From CALAED01 sp035765195 (lineage in GTDB: Bacteria; Actinomycetota; Actinomycetes; Streptosporangiales; Streptosporangiaceae), in NCBI GenBank assembly GCA_035765195.1, contig DASTYC010000038.1, forward strand, positions 620,001-684,000: 64,000 nt of DNA, read 5' to 3'. Of this stretch, positions 8,401 through 16,981 are shown piece after piece. Under the pieces are notes generated by a model. The model searched no databases and was not told the DNA's origin. It saw nothing but the letters and a program-made list of their open reading frames with translations. The stretch's first letter is position 1. Each line of letters opens with the position of its first letter. Both the position numbers and the translations under genes were made by a program.

Positions 8401-9955
8401 TCACCCCGGACGGCAGGCGCAGAACGCCTTCGTGCTCGACCTCGAACGCTCCTGCCCCATCGCCGTGGCGGGCATGGCGCGCAGCGGCCGGTCGACGGCC
8501 CTGCGCACGCTCGCCGCCGCGCTCGCGACGCGCACCAGCCCGGCAGACGTCCACATCTACGCGCTCGACTTCGGCAGCCGGACGCTCTCCTCGCTGGCCG
8601 CGCTGCCGCACTGCGGCGCCTGGGTGGACGCCGACGAGCCCGACCGGGCCGAACGGCTGCTCGCCCTGCTCACCGCCGAGGTGGCGCGCCGGCAACGGCT
8701 CCTCGCCGCCGGCGGATACGGGTCGCTGCGCGAACAGCGCGCCGCGGTCACGGCGGCCGACCGGACCGACCGGCCCCCCTACGTGGTGCTGCTGGTCGAC
8801 CAGTACGAGACGTTCCTGGCCCGCCATTCGGAAACCGACGGTGGGCGCCTGGTCGAGACGTTCGAGAGCCTGCTGCGCCGCGGCCCCGCGGTGGGCATCC
8901 TGCCCGTGCTCGCCACCGACCGATCCGGATTCGGTCATCGGCTCGCCGGCGCGGTGGCCACCAGGCTCGTGCTGCGCCAGGCCGAAGCCGATCAGGTCTC
9001 GGCCTTCGGGCTGCACCCCAGGGAGGTGCCGCGCGCCATGCCGCCCGGCCGCGCTGTCGCCGTGCCCGGCACGGTGGAACTGCAGGTGGCACTGCTCGAC
9101 CCGGACCCGGACGGGGCCGCGCAGACGGCCGCGGTGGAACGGCTCGGCGCGCTGCTCACCACGCGGTGGGACGGCCTCGATCCGGCCGCCGCGCCGCGCC
9201 GCGTCGACCCCCTTCCGCACTCCATCACCATGACCGAACTGGCCGGGCTGCGGGTGACCGCGCGGCCGAGCGGGCCGGCGGTGTGCACGGTGGGCGCGGG
9301 CGGCGACCACCTCGCGCCCGTCGACCTCGATATCGCGGACGCGGGCGCCACCCTGCTCGTCTCCGGGCCGCCCCGATCCGGGCGAAGCTCGGCGCTGACC
9401 GCCATCGCCACCTCCCTCGCGGGACGGGCGACCGGGCGGCTGCCGCTGATCGCCGTCTGCCCGCGTCCGTCGCCGCTGCGCCGGCTCGCGAACCTGCCCG
9501 GAGTGGCGGACGTCGTGACCGGACCGGATGTGGGCAACGACCTCGAAGACGCGCTCACGGCGGTGCAGGGGCCCGTCGCGATCATCGTCGACGACGCCGA
9601 ACTGCTCGCCGACGACCGGGCGGCCGGCCCGCTCGAACGCCTCGCCAGGACGGCCAGAGACGACGGCAACGTGATCGTCGCCGCCGGCACCACCGAGGAT
9701 CTGCTGGTGCAGCGCTACCGGGGCTGGCTGCCGCTGATCAGACGCGGCCGCTGCGGTGTGCTGCTCAATCCGGGCTCGCACGTGGACGGCGAGGTCTTCG
9801 ACGTGCGACTGCCCCGCTCCACCCGCGGCGGGTGGCCGCCGGGCCGCGGGTTGCTCGTCTGGCGGGGCGAGATCACCCCGATCCAGGTGCCGCTCTGCGA
9901 CGGCGCCGAAGCGAGCGAAGCGGCACGAGTTAGTCACGGGCACAGTGAGTCATGA
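5450..9955 (+). CDS. type VII secretion FtsK/SpoIIIE ATPase (EccC/EssC-like) with FHA domain
   Basis: 1501 residues. Order: ubiquitin-like N-terminus (about 1-75), FHA domain (about 85-175, with VVVGRAGGCDLAIDD and SRNGT), two membrane helices (about 240-285), then three FtsK-type ATPase modules. Module 1 has an intact Walker A, GTSGAGKS (about 662-669), and Walker B IVIDEFASL. Modules 2 and 3 have degenerate P-loops, GMARSGRST (about 1007) and GPPRSGRSS (about 1305), with the Lys replaced by Arg. The FHA arrangement recalls firmicute EssC. It powers export of WXG100 proteins. The ATG 5450 is chosen because the longer upstream frame overlaps the WXG100 gene. Confidence 0.9.
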   Translation: MEWELTIVDGRGRSTPVIVEAPEQASVADLRAALADVAEQAIDLGVYLGERRLDDSSRLADAGLADGATVYLDWPGAPAPPAGGGCELAVVGGPAAGASIALPGAGSVVVGRAGGCDLAIDDPEVSRRHAEVRTGGTDAVGTGDAGGGAITLIDTGSRNGTARRGFRIGAPDRLELGEVFQVGESVLAAREAPPADAKLSADAEQGVIRFNRPPRIQPPARRPEVTVPAAPDRPRGLRFPLAMVIVPLIAAAVLFTFLPGSPYFLVFLALSPVMALAHFVTERRGGHKEYKEKLTAYQAELAGANARQAALATAEERTERAACPDPAAVRRIATAPGGRLFERRPSDPDFLRLRAGLTDRPANIRLTGPGADGLTPPTVYAVPVPVDVAAAGIVGLAGPRPAVLANARALLAQAATLHAPHDLGIALITGADAAAEWEWLSWLPHTLPHRPDLACRRMLATELAQAEARIAELGRIVAERRGEQRAGLREAAPIGRRLLVVLDGARRLRGLPGLADLLADGPAVGVYALCLDAAEASLPDECRATVVVTSPSGTRVRVSRPGSEPDEDVLADGLPPVPAAELARALAPIRVLGARFGDDEGLPDAVRYLDLTDVGTDPSPDDIAERWAALPGGRSTKALLGVGPVGPIEVDLRRDGPHALVAGTSGAGKSELLQTLVASLALGNPPDALNVVLVDYKGGSAFAECRDLPHCVGLVTDLDGHLVGRALASLSAELRRREAILAAAGAKDIEDYWAHAGGRLPRLVIVIDEFASLVEEVPEFVTGVVGIGMRGRSLGVHVVLATQRPGGVVNAELRANVNLRICLRVTSANESTDVIDVPDAARISRHHPGRAHLRTGHSDLAMVQCARVGWPRTRTAGGADAGDAGRVVLRPRRMTELGAQGPAGGDRSDADAGHDGDTDLTVLVAAIRAAAGQVGVRAPASPWLPPLPEHVTLAELDTSSADTMADAADAMVDSPVAVPIGLADHPGRQAQNAFVLDLERSCPIAVAGMARSGRSTALRTLAAALATRTSPADVHIYALDFGSRTLSSLAALPHCGAWVDADEPDRAERLLALLTAEVARRQRLLAAGGYGSLREQRAAVTAADRTDRPPYVVLLVDQYETFLARHSETDGGRLVETFESLLRRGPAVGILPVLATDRSGFGHRLAGAVATRLVLRQAEADQVSAFGLHPREVPRAMPPGRAVAVPGTVELQVALLDPDPDGAAQTAAVERLGALLTTRWDGLDPAAAPRRVDPLPHSITMTELAGLRVTARPSGPAVCTVGAGGDHLAPVDLDIADAGATLLVSGPPRSGRSSALTAIATSLAGRATGRLPLIAVCPRPSPLRRLANLPGVADVVTGPDVGNDLEDALTAVQGPVAIIVDDAELLADDRAAGPLERLARTARDDGNVIVAAGTTEDLLVQRYRGWLPLIRRGRCGVLLNPGSHVDGEVFDVRLPRSTRGGWPPGRGLLVWRGEITPIQVPLCDGAEASEAARVSHGHSES

Positions 9956-9963
9956 AATGACTC
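9947..9963. repeat. perfect 7-bp inverted repeat at the ATPase-kinase junction
   Basis: GAGTCAT (9947-9953) and ATGACTC (9957-9963) are separated by GAA. The repeat spans the stop codon of the FtsK-like gene (9953-9955), 20 nt ahead of the kinase GTG. It could be an operator for an internal promoter or a small RNA hairpin. Confidence 0.35.
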
Positions 9964-9983
9964 GCTATCGTACGGAGGCGGAA

Positions 9984-11540
9984 GTGGCGGGCCCCGCACC
10001 GCAGTGGGGCGCTGATAACGCGTCGGCGGTGACCATGACGCCCGAGAGCAGCACCGACCCGGCCGAGACGGACACGATCGCTCCGCCCGGCCCGGCACCG
10101 GGCACTCCGCTGGGCAGCTTGTACGTCCTGGACAGTGTGATCGGCGGCGGCGCCACCGGCCGGGTCTGGCGTGGCCGGCGCCGCGAGGACGACGCCCCCG
10201 TCGCGGTCAAGGTGCTCCGCGGCGACTTCACCGGCGACCCGGACACGGTGGTCAGGTTCCTCCGGCAACGCACCGTCCTGCACGCGCTGGAGCACCCCCA
10301 TCTGGTGCGCGTGCGCGATCTGGTCGCGGAAGGCGACGTACTGGCCATCGTCATGGACCTGGTCGAGGGAGAGGACCTGCGGCGCCTGCTCGTCCGGCGG
10401 GCGCTGCGCGCCGACCAGCGGCTCACCGTGCTCGGCCAGGTCGCCGCCGCGCTCACGGCGGTCCACGCCGCCGGCGTGGTACACCGTGACGTCAAGCCCG
10501 AGAACGTGTTGGTGACCTGGCAACACGCGCGGCCGTTCGGGCTGTTGACCGACTTCGGGACGGCGCGGGTCGCCGACGGCACGCAGCTGACCGGAATATC
10601 GCAATTAATCGGCACACCCGCGTACGTGGCACCCGAACTGGTCGCGGGCCGGCCCGCCGGGCCGCCCGCCGACCTGTACTCGCTCGGGGTCACCTTGTAC
10701 GAGGTGCTCACCGGACAGCGCCCGTTCCGGGGCGAGCACTCGGCGGCGCTGCTGCGGGCCCACCTGGAGCACGAGCCCACCCGGCCGCCCGGGCTGCCCG
10801 ATCCGCTGTGGGAGCTGCTGCGCGGCTGTCTGGCCAAGGAGCCGGCCGACCGGCCGGCCGCCGCCGATGTCGCTGCGGATCTCCTGGCGCTGGCCGAGGC
10901 GGCCCAGGCACCGCCGGAACCGATCCCGCCCCCGCCGCCCCCTGCGGCACCGCCCCCCGCGACACCGGCCCCGGCCCCCGCGGCCCCGGCTCCCGCGACA
11001 CCGGTCCCTGAGCGCGCCGCCGACGATGGCGACGGCGCGACGGAACAACTCACGACGGGCGCGACCCGGCCGGCCGCGCCGACCCCCGCCCCGACGCCGA
11101 CACGGCGGAGGCGCACCCCCGGAGTCCGCTGGATGACCGCGATCGCGGCCTGTGTGCTGGCCGGCGCCGGGGCGGGGCTGTGGTTCGGCCGGCCGGCCGG
11201 GCCGGCGCCGGCACAGGAACGATCCGGTCCGGCGCCCGCGCGTTACCACGCCTACTACCTGCCGGTCACCGCGACCAGCCCGCGGTCCGGCACCATCAGG
11301 TTGCAGTTCTCCGACGCTTCGGGCATGACGGGCTTTCAGTACTACGTCGTGTTCCGCGACCAGGACCTGATCGCCCACCCCTCTCCCGACCGGGCGCCGC
11401 CGTACGTCGTCTACGGGGTCGACCCCCAGACCAAACACTGCTGGATGGTGGCCGCGCTGCTGGAAACCGACCGGCCGCCGCCCTCCGCGCCCGCGAAGCC
11501 CGCCTGCACGGCGGCCGACGGCCAACCCACGGAGAACTGA
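9984..11540 (+). CDS. membrane-anchored Ser/Thr protein kinase
   Basis: 518 residues. The kinase domain has the glycine loop IGGGATGRVW (about residue 52), lysine in VAVKVL, catalytic loop HRDVKPEN (about 167), DFG in LLTDFGTARV (about 190) and APE in YVAPELV. A Pro/Ala-rich linker leads to one membrane helix (about 383-403) and an outer domain of about 115 residues that may be fibronectin-III-like. The GTG 9984 is chosen because GGAGG lies 5 nt upstream; an earlier in-frame ATG (9957) has no ribosome site. It ends in a 1-nt overlap with the MoxR gene. It may phosphorylate targets read by the FHA domains nearby. Confidence 0.85.
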   Translation: MAGPAPQWGADNASAVTMTPESSTDPAETDTIAPPGPAPGTPLGSLYVLDSVIGGGATGRVWRGRRREDDAPVAVKVLRGDFTGDPDTVVRFLRQRTVLHALEHPHLVRVRDLVAEGDVLAIVMDLVEGEDLRRLLVRRALRADQRLTVLGQVAAALTAVHAAGVVHRDVKPENVLVTWQHARPFGLLTDFGTARVADGTQLTGISQLIGTPAYVAPELVAGRPAGPPADLYSLGVTLYEVLTGQRPFRGEHSAALLRAHLEHEPTRPPGLPDPLWELLRGCLAKEPADRPAAADVAADLLALAEAAQAPPEPIPPPPPPAAPPPATPAPAPAAPAPATPVPERAADDGDGATEQLTTGATRPAAPTPAPTPTRRRRTPGVRWMTAIAACVLAGAGAGLWFGRPAGPAPAQERSGPAPARYHAYYLPVTATSPRSGTIRLQFSDASGMTGFQYYVVFRDQDLIAHPSPDRAPPYVVYGVDPQTKHCWMVAALLETDRPPPSAPAKPACTAADGQPTEN

Positions 11541-12562
11541 TGACCCACTCCCCCACCCAGCTGGACACCCAGCCGGCCGCGGACTCCGCGACCGAAGACC
11601 CGACCGCCTACTTCGCCGCGACCTACCGCGCGGTCCTCGGCAACGTCGAGCGCGCCCTTTCCGGCAAGCCGCACGTGGCCCGGCTGGCGCTCACCTGCCT
11701 GTTCGCCGGCGGGCACCTGCTCATCGAGGACGTCCCCGGAGTCGGCAAGACCACGCTGGCCAAGGCCATCGCGCACTCGCTGGACGCGAGTTGGCACCGC
11801 ATCCAGTTCACGCCCGACCTGCTGCCGAGCGACATCACCGGGACCACCGTCTACGACCAGCGTTCCGGCGAATTCGACTTCCGGCCCGGGCCCGTGTTCG
11901 CGCACGTCGTCCTCGCCGACGAGATCAACCGGGCCTCCCCCAAAACCCAGGCGGCGCTGCTGGAGGTGATGGAGGAGCGCCAGGTGACCGCCGACGGCCA
12001 GACCCACGAGGTGCCCCAGCCGTTCATCGTGATCGCCACGCAGAATCCGATCGACCTGGCGGGCACCTACCGGCTGCCCGAGGCACAGCTGGACCGGTTC
12101 CTGCTCCGGATCGCCGTCGGCTACCCCGACCTCGCCGCCGAGCGGGAGTTGCTGACGGGCCGGGCGGCGACCGGCGCGCCCCCCGCGCTCGGGTCCGTCG
12201 CCACCGTCGACCAGGTGGCCTGGATGGCGCGATACACCGGCCGGATCCACGTCACGCCCGCGGTCGCCGAGTACATCGCCGCGCTCTCACACGCCACGCG
12301 CGATCGCACGGACCTCCGGCTGGGCGCGAGCCCGCGCGGCAGCCTCGCGCTGCTGCGCGCGGCGCAGTCGTGGGCGGCCTGCGAGGGCCGCGGCTACGTC
12401 GTCCCCGACGACGTGAAGGCGGTCGCCGAACCGGTGCTGGCGCATCGGCTGCTGCTCGACCCGGAGGCGGAGATCCGCGGCGTTCGCGCCGATCAGGTGC
12501 TCGCCGAGGTGCTGCGAGAGGTGCCCGTCCCGGCGCCGGCCGAATCGACGGCGGCCGACTAG
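11540..12562 (+). CDS. MoxR-family AAA+ ATPase
   Basis: 340 residues. Walker A is EDVPGVGKTT (about 64-73), Walker B VVLADEINRASPKTQ (about 120), then sensor 1 IATQNPID and the lid domain typical of MoxR chaperone ATPases. The start ATG overlaps the kinase stop. MoxR proteins commonly pair with DUF58 and transglutaminase-like membrane proteins, which follow here in order. A chaperone role in assembling the envelope or secretion complex is inferred from that pairing. Confidence 0.9.
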   Translation: MTHSPTQLDTQPAADSATEDPTAYFAATYRAVLGNVERALSGKPHVARLALTCLFAGGHLLIEDVPGVGKTTLAKAIAHSLDASWHRIQFTPDLLPSDITGTTVYDQRSGEFDFRPGPVFAHVVLADEINRASPKTQAALLEVMEERQVTADGQTHEVPQPFIVIATQNPIDLAGTYRLPEAQLDRFLLRIAVGYPDLAAERELLTGRAATGAPPALGSVATVDQVAWMARYTGRIHVTPAVAEYIAALSHATRDRTDLRLGASPRGSLALLRAAQSWAACEGRGYVVPDDVKAVAEPVLAHRLLLDPEAEIRGVRADQVLAEVLREVPVPAPAESTAAD

Positions 12563-13804
12563 ATGATCATCGATATCGCCGGCTCCACGACTCGGCCGCG
12601 ACCGGCCCTACGCGCCGTCCTGCGCGTGGGCGTACGCGTGGGCCGAGGAACGGCGCGGCCCGCCGGATGGCGCAGCGGCCCGACCGACGTGGGCTGGATC
12701 GTGCTGTTCGGCGGCGGCGGCCTGCTCGCCGCCGGCGTCGCCTTCGGCTACCCCGCGCTCACCGGCCTGGGCGTGGCGGCGGCCGCCGCCCTCGGCTCGG
12801 CCGCCCTGGTCCACCTCGTCCGGCCGCGGGTCGCGGTCGGGCGCGAGCTAAGCGCGAACCGGGTGACGGTGGGCGATCCGGCGCTGGCCCGGCTTACGGT
12901 CACGAACCTGGGCAGATTCCCCGCGGCCGGCTTCGACGCGGTCGAACTGGTCGACGGTGAGCCGCTGCGGATCCGGATGCGGCCGCTCGAGGGGGGCGGC
13001 CGCCGATCCATGGACGTGGCCATCGCGACCCCGCGCCGGGGCTTGATCCGGCTCGGTCCGGTCGTGGTCGAACGCCGTGACCCGCTCGGCCTCATCCGGC
13101 ATGTCCTCCCGCTGTCCAACCGGACCTGGCTGTGGGTGTGGCCGCGGGTGCATCCCGTCCGGCCGCTTCCGCTCGGGCTGGTGCCGGACTTCGAAGGCCG
13201 GCTCGCCGACGAGGCGCCGAGAGGCGGGACGGCGTTCGCGTCGCTGCGGGAGTACGAGGCGGGCGACGACCCACGACTCATCCATTGGCGCTCCACCGCG
13301 CGCCTCGGCTCGCTGGTGGTTCGCGAGCACGCGGACACCACCGACCCGACCACCGCGATCGTGGTGGACACCCGTACGGACGCGCTCGACGCGGACACGT
13401 TCGAGGCGGCCGTCGAGATGGCCGCCTCGGTCGCCGTCGCCTCGCTCCGGGTGGGTCATGAGGTCACCCTGCACGCGCCCGGGGAGGACAGGCGCGCCGT
13501 GGCGACGGCGGGCGGGCACGAGATCCTCGACCGCCTCGCCGCGCTCGGCCAGATCGACGACGCCGAGCCGAGCACGCTGGTGCGCGTGGCCGAGCAGGCC
13601 AAGGAGGGCGGATCACTGGTGGTCGTCACCGGCGCCGAGACCGGACTCGTGGGCCGCCTCGCCGCCGTGCGCCGCCGGTTCGCCCGGATCGTCGTGATCG
13701 CGCTCGGGCCGGAATCGGCCGTCATCCGGCGCCCGGGGCTCGTGGTGATTCACGCCCCCTCCGCGGCGGAGGCGGCGCAGGCGTGGACGCGACTGATCGC
13801 TTGA
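12563..13804 (+). CDS. DUF58 (MoxR-associated, vWA-like) membrane protein
   Basis: 413 residues with two membrane helices (about 42-82), then a DUF58 region containing LREYEAGDDPRLIHWRSTAR (about residue 230), the family hallmark. A predicted vWA-like fold follows (AIVVDTRTDALD). The ATG directly follows the MoxR stop (tagATG), implying coupled translation. In this family the protein works as a partner of the MoxR ATPase at the membrane. Confidence 0.88.
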   Translation: MIIDIAGSTTRPRPALRAVLRVGVRVGRGTARPAGWRSGPTDVGWIVLFGGGGLLAAGVAFGYPALTGLGVAAAAALGSAALVHLVRPRVAVGRELSANRVTVGDPALARLTVTNLGRFPAAGFDAVELVDGEPLRIRMRPLEGGGRRSMDVAIATPRRGLIRLGPVVVERRDPLGLIRHVLPLSNRTWLWVWPRVHPVRPLPLGLVPDFEGRLADEAPRGGTAFASLREYEAGDDPRLIHWRSTARLGSLVVREHADTTDPTTAIVVDTRTDALDADTFEAAVEMAASVAVASLRVGHEVTLHAPGEDRRAVATAGGHEILDRLAALGQIDDAEPSTLVRVAEQAKEGGSLVVVTGAETGLVGRLAAVRRRFARIVVIALGPESAVIRRPGLVVIHAPSAAEAAQAWTRLIA

Positions 13805-13820
13805 GCGCGGGAGGATCGGC

Positions 13821-16193
13821 ATGAGCGGGCCGACAGCGGCGAGCGTACGACCGGGACAGCCGGGACAGCCGGGACGGCCGGCGGCCGACCGGTGGCGGGC
13901 CGGCCGAGCCCTCGCCGGCGCCGGCCTATCCCTTCTCGGAGCCGTGGCCTTCGCGCCCGCGTTCGGCCGTACCGCCGCCGATGCGCTCACCGACCCGCGT
14001 TACGCCGTGCCGGCAAGCGGGGCCGTCGCCGTGGTCGCCGCGGTGTGCCTGCTGCTCGCGATGGGGACCCGGGCGGCCCCCGTCACCCGGGTGGCGGCCG
14101 CCCTCGCGGCGCTCGCCGGATTCGTCTGGTTGGTGGTGGCGCCCGGCTGGGCGGTGGCCGGCGGACCGAAGCGGTTGCTCACCTCGGCGTTGCCGCTCGA
14201 GGTGGGCGGCCCCGAACTGGCGACCGTGGTCATCGTCGCGGGCCTAGCCGCGATCGGCGCGGTCGAGCCCGCGTTGCGCCGCCGCGCGGCCGCGCTGCCG
14301 CTGCTCGCGCCCGTCGCCGCGACCGCGCTCGGGACCGTCGTCTCGGCGGGCGGCGGCACTCCCGCGGGCTGGCTCGCGCCCGCGTTCGCGTTCGGCGCCG
14401 CCGTCCTGCTGGTTCTCGCCCGGTACGCGCCCGATCCGGGGCAGGCGGTCACGCGTCCGGACGGCGCCCGTCCGGATCGTGGCGAGGACGGCGGCGAGGG
14501 TGGCGGAAACGGCGGCGGGAACGGCGGGACGCCGCGGCGGGCGGCCGCGGCGTTGATGGTGGGCGCCCTGCTGGCCGGGGTGGCCGCGGCCGGCTGGTAC
14601 GGTCCCGAATCGCTCGCACGTACGCGACAGGACGCCCCCGCCGACGTCAGGAACCTCGTTCCGCAGCAGGTCCGGCCGCGCGAAGGCACCAGTCCCCTCG
14701 TTCTCTACCCGGCGCTGCGGCGCGGGGAATGGCGTCTGTCGCTCACCGTGCGCGCGAAAGAGGCGCCGCAGCCGCTCCGCTATGTGAGCCTGGACAGGTT
14801 CGACGGCGAGCACTGGACCACGGCGGCGCGGTATCGCCGGACCGGCCGGCGGCTGCCCGCCGAGCGGAACCCACGGCCGCGGGTGACCATCCGCGAGGAG
14901 CGGGTCGGCATCGCCGACCCGGGCCCGCTCGGCTGGCTCGTCTCCAGCGGCCGACCGGTCGAGGTGTCGGTGAGCGGGCTCGGCGTGAACGAGGACACCG
15001 GCGACGTGGTGCTCCCGGCCGACCGGAGGATTCCGGTCGCGTACACCGTGCGCAGCGCGCTGCCCACCTACGACGACCAGACGCTCACGACGGCCACCGC
15101 GGCGGGCTCGGCCGGCTCGGCGGGCTCGGCGGGGACGGGCACCCCTCCGTTGCCGGCGCGGCTCACCTCGCTCGCCGCGCGCATCGCGGGGGACGAGACC
15201 GGATACCCGGCGCTGCGCCTGCTCACCGACTACTTCCGATCTCCCGGCCCCCCGAACGACCCTGGCGGCGGCCCAGCCGCGAAACGCCCGCGGTTCCGTG
15301 TCGATCAGACGCGCCTCGCGCCGGGCGGCCACGGGCTCTATCAGATCAACCGGCTCCTCGACACCGGGGAGGGCACCGCCGAGCAGTACGCGAGCGCGCT
15401 CGCCGTGCTGGCGCGGGTGCTCGGTTATGAGTCCAGGGTGGTGATGGGGTTCCGGCCGCGCCGAACCGGACCCGACGTCTACACGGTGAGCGGCCGGGAC
15501 GTGCACGCGTGGGTGGAGGTCCGCTTCGCCGGCATCGGCTGGGTGCCGTTCGACCCGACGCCGACCACGTCCACCACCGACGCGACCCGGGCGGTGGGGC
15601 CGCCGCCAAGACCGGAGCCCGGCCCCGCCGACCAAGGTGGCCGACCGGCGCCGCCGGACCGATCGGCCCGGGCGCAGGGGCAGGCCGGCCAGGCCGGCGC
15701 CGATCATGGGCGCGGGACGACCGGGTACGCCGCCCTCGCGCTGGCGGCCGTCGGCGGTCTGCTCGTCGGCTATGCCGGCGTCGTTCCCGCCGCCAAGTCG
15801 GCGCGCCGCCGCCGGCGCCGGCGGCGGGGCGGCCCCGGCCGCCGCGCGCTCGCCGCGTGGCGGGACACGGTCGACGGTCTGGTCGAGGCCGGAGTCGATG
15901 TGGCGCCGGCCGACACATCGGGCGAGGTCGTCGCCGCCGCGCGGCGGCGGTTCGGCGATCGCGTCGGCCTGCCCGTAGGCCGGCTCGCGCTGCTCCATGA
16001 CGAGGCCGCGTTCGCGCCGACCCCCATCGCCGGGCCGGTGGCCGAGGCGGCGTGGCGCCACGCCGACCAGGCTCGCAGTGAGATCCGCGCGATACTGCCC
16101 GCGCCGCACCGGCTGCGGGTCGCGCTCAGCCCGCGGGCGTTCGCCGCTCGCCTGGGTGCTCCCCTCCGGGCTCGCCGGGGTGCTGGCCGATGA
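13821..16193 (+). CDS. transglutaminase-like membrane protein lacking the catalytic Cys
   Basis: 790 residues. There are about five or six N-terminal helices (to about residue 265), an outer domain with a transglutaminase-core region (about 500-590), a last helix (about 640-660) and a basic cytoplasmic tail. The core has the His block DVHAWVEVRF and Asp block WVPFDPTPT, but the usual catalytic Cys position reads GTAEQYASA, with Ala. The only Cys I see is in a membrane helix. It is therefore probably a structural or binding homologue. Start: GGGAGGA about 6 nt before the ATG. The 3' end overlaps the convergent FHA-HTH gene by 68 bp. Confidence 0.85.
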   Translation: MSGPTAASVRPGQPGQPGRPAADRWRAGRALAGAGLSLLGAVAFAPAFGRTAADALTDPRYAVPASGAVAVVAAVCLLLAMGTRAAPVTRVAAALAALAGFVWLVVAPGWAVAGGPKRLLTSALPLEVGGPELATVVIVAGLAAIGAVEPALRRRAAALPLLAPVAATALGTVVSAGGGTPAGWLAPAFAFGAAVLLVLARYAPDPGQAVTRPDGARPDRGEDGGEGGGNGGGNGGTPRRAAAALMVGALLAGVAAAGWYGPESLARTRQDAPADVRNLVPQQVRPREGTSPLVLYPALRRGEWRLSLTVRAKEAPQPLRYVSLDRFDGEHWTTAARYRRTGRRLPAERNPRPRVTIREERVGIADPGPLGWLVSSGRPVEVSVSGLGVNEDTGDVVLPADRRIPVAYTVRSALPTYDDQTLTTATAAGSAGSAGSAGTGTPPLPARLTSLAARIAGDETGYPALRLLTDYFRSPGPPNDPGGGPAAKRPRFRVDQTRLAPGGHGLYQINRLLDTGEGTAEQYASALAVLARVLGYESRVVMGFRPRRTGPDVYTVSGRDVHAWVEVRFAGIGWVPFDPTPTTSTTDATRAVGPPPRPEPGPADQGGRPAPPDRSARAQGQAGQAGADHGRGTTGYAALALAAVGGLLVGYAGVVPAAKSARRRRRRRRGGPGRRALAAWRDTVDGLVEAGVDVAPADTSGEVVAAARRRFGDRVGLPVGRLALLHDEAAFAPTPIAGPVAEAAWRHADQARSEIRAILPAPHRLRVALSPRAFAARLGAPLRARRGAGR

Positions 16194-16860
16194 GACGCAG
16201 ATCCGCACGTTTGATCAGCCCGGTCGTGAGGGCGTACTCCGCGAGCGCGCTCAGCGCGTTCCACCCCTGCATGTTGGGAACGCCGGCGTTGGTGAGCCGG
16301 GTGCGGATGTATTCGACCCGCTTCACCAACGTCGTGCGCGGCCAGCCGAGGCGGGCCGCCGCCGCCGCGTACGACTTCGGGCTCGGGTCGTATCGCTTTC
16401 CCTCGTGCAGGTATCCGGCGAACAGCGCCACCAGGGCCCGCCGGTCCGCCTCGTTGATCATGACCTCCTGCCCGGACAGCGTCGGCAGCCCCAGGTCCAC
16501 CTCGGTCGTCGGCTCGGCGCCGTCGGGCAGCGGTCCCTCGAAGACGAGCTCGTGGGTCGCCCGGGCGCCATCGACGATCACCCGTACCCGCCCCTCGATG
16601 GGGTCGCGCCGGCCGGGGCCAAGGACGTGGCGCAGCCCGAACCGGTCGACCAGTGCGAGCTGCCGGCTCTTACTGCGATTCGCCACGAACCAGACCTCTC
16701 CGACCCGCTGCACCTCACCTGCCAGGCGGGAGATCGCCATGTCGTGGGGATCGAGGCAGATCGTGCAGGTCGCCGCCCTGCCGAAGGTCAATGAATCGCC
16801 CGCGGCCAGTTGCCGGCTCGCCCCCTTCGCCACGACCACCAAGCCGGTGTCATCCGTCAT
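16126..16860 (-). CDS. FHA-domain winged-helix regulator
   Basis: 244 residues. The N-terminal half is FHA-like (LTFGRAATCTICLD, about 23-36; AISRLAGEV; NRSKSR). The C-terminal half (about 150-230) has predicted helices with AAAARLGWPRTTLVKRVEYIR, which looks like a helix-turn-helix. Such a pairing would bind phosphothreonine and DNA, linking the kinase of this cluster to gene control. It is divergent from the propeller/PASTA gene with a 121-bp region holding an inverted repeat. Function is inferred from domains. Confidence 0.75.
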   Translation of the reverse strand: MTDDTGLVVVAKGASRQLAAGDSLTFGRAATCTICLDPHDMAISRLAGEVQRVGEVWFVANRSKSRQLALVDRFGLRHVLGPGRRDPIEGRVRVIVDGARATHELVFEGPLPDGAEPTTEVDLGLPTLSGQEVMINEADRRALVALFAGYLHEGKRYDPSPKSYAAAAARLGWPRTTLVKRVEYIRTRLTNAGVPNMQGWNALSALAEYALTTGLIKRADLRLIGQHPGEPGGEHPGERRTPAG

Positions 16861-16903
16861 CGTCGTTCAGCCCTTCACCTCGCCCGCGCACAAGACATTT
16901 TTG

Positions 16904-16933
16904 GGAAGGGTGTGCCATGGCGCCACCCCTTCC
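16904..16933. promoter_or_regulatory. imperfect inverted repeat in the divergent promoter
   Basis: Left arm GGAAGGGTG (16904-16912) and right arm CACCCCTTCC (16924-16933) differ by one G. They flank the perfect palindrome GCCATGGC (16914-16921). The site lies between the divergent FHA-HTH and propeller/PASTA genes, just upstream of an AATAAAGT stretch that could hold the -10 for the latter. It is a plausible operator for the FHA-HTH protein. Confidence 0.4.
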
Positions 16934-16981
16934 TCACCAATAAAGTTGCCGCCTCCCCCGACACATCCCCCGAGGTAGATC

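Noticed and set aside
7036..9933. Long plus-strand frame inside the secretion ATPase gene
   Set aside because: Arg/Ala/Pro-rich shadow in another frame; no family sequence and no ribosome site.
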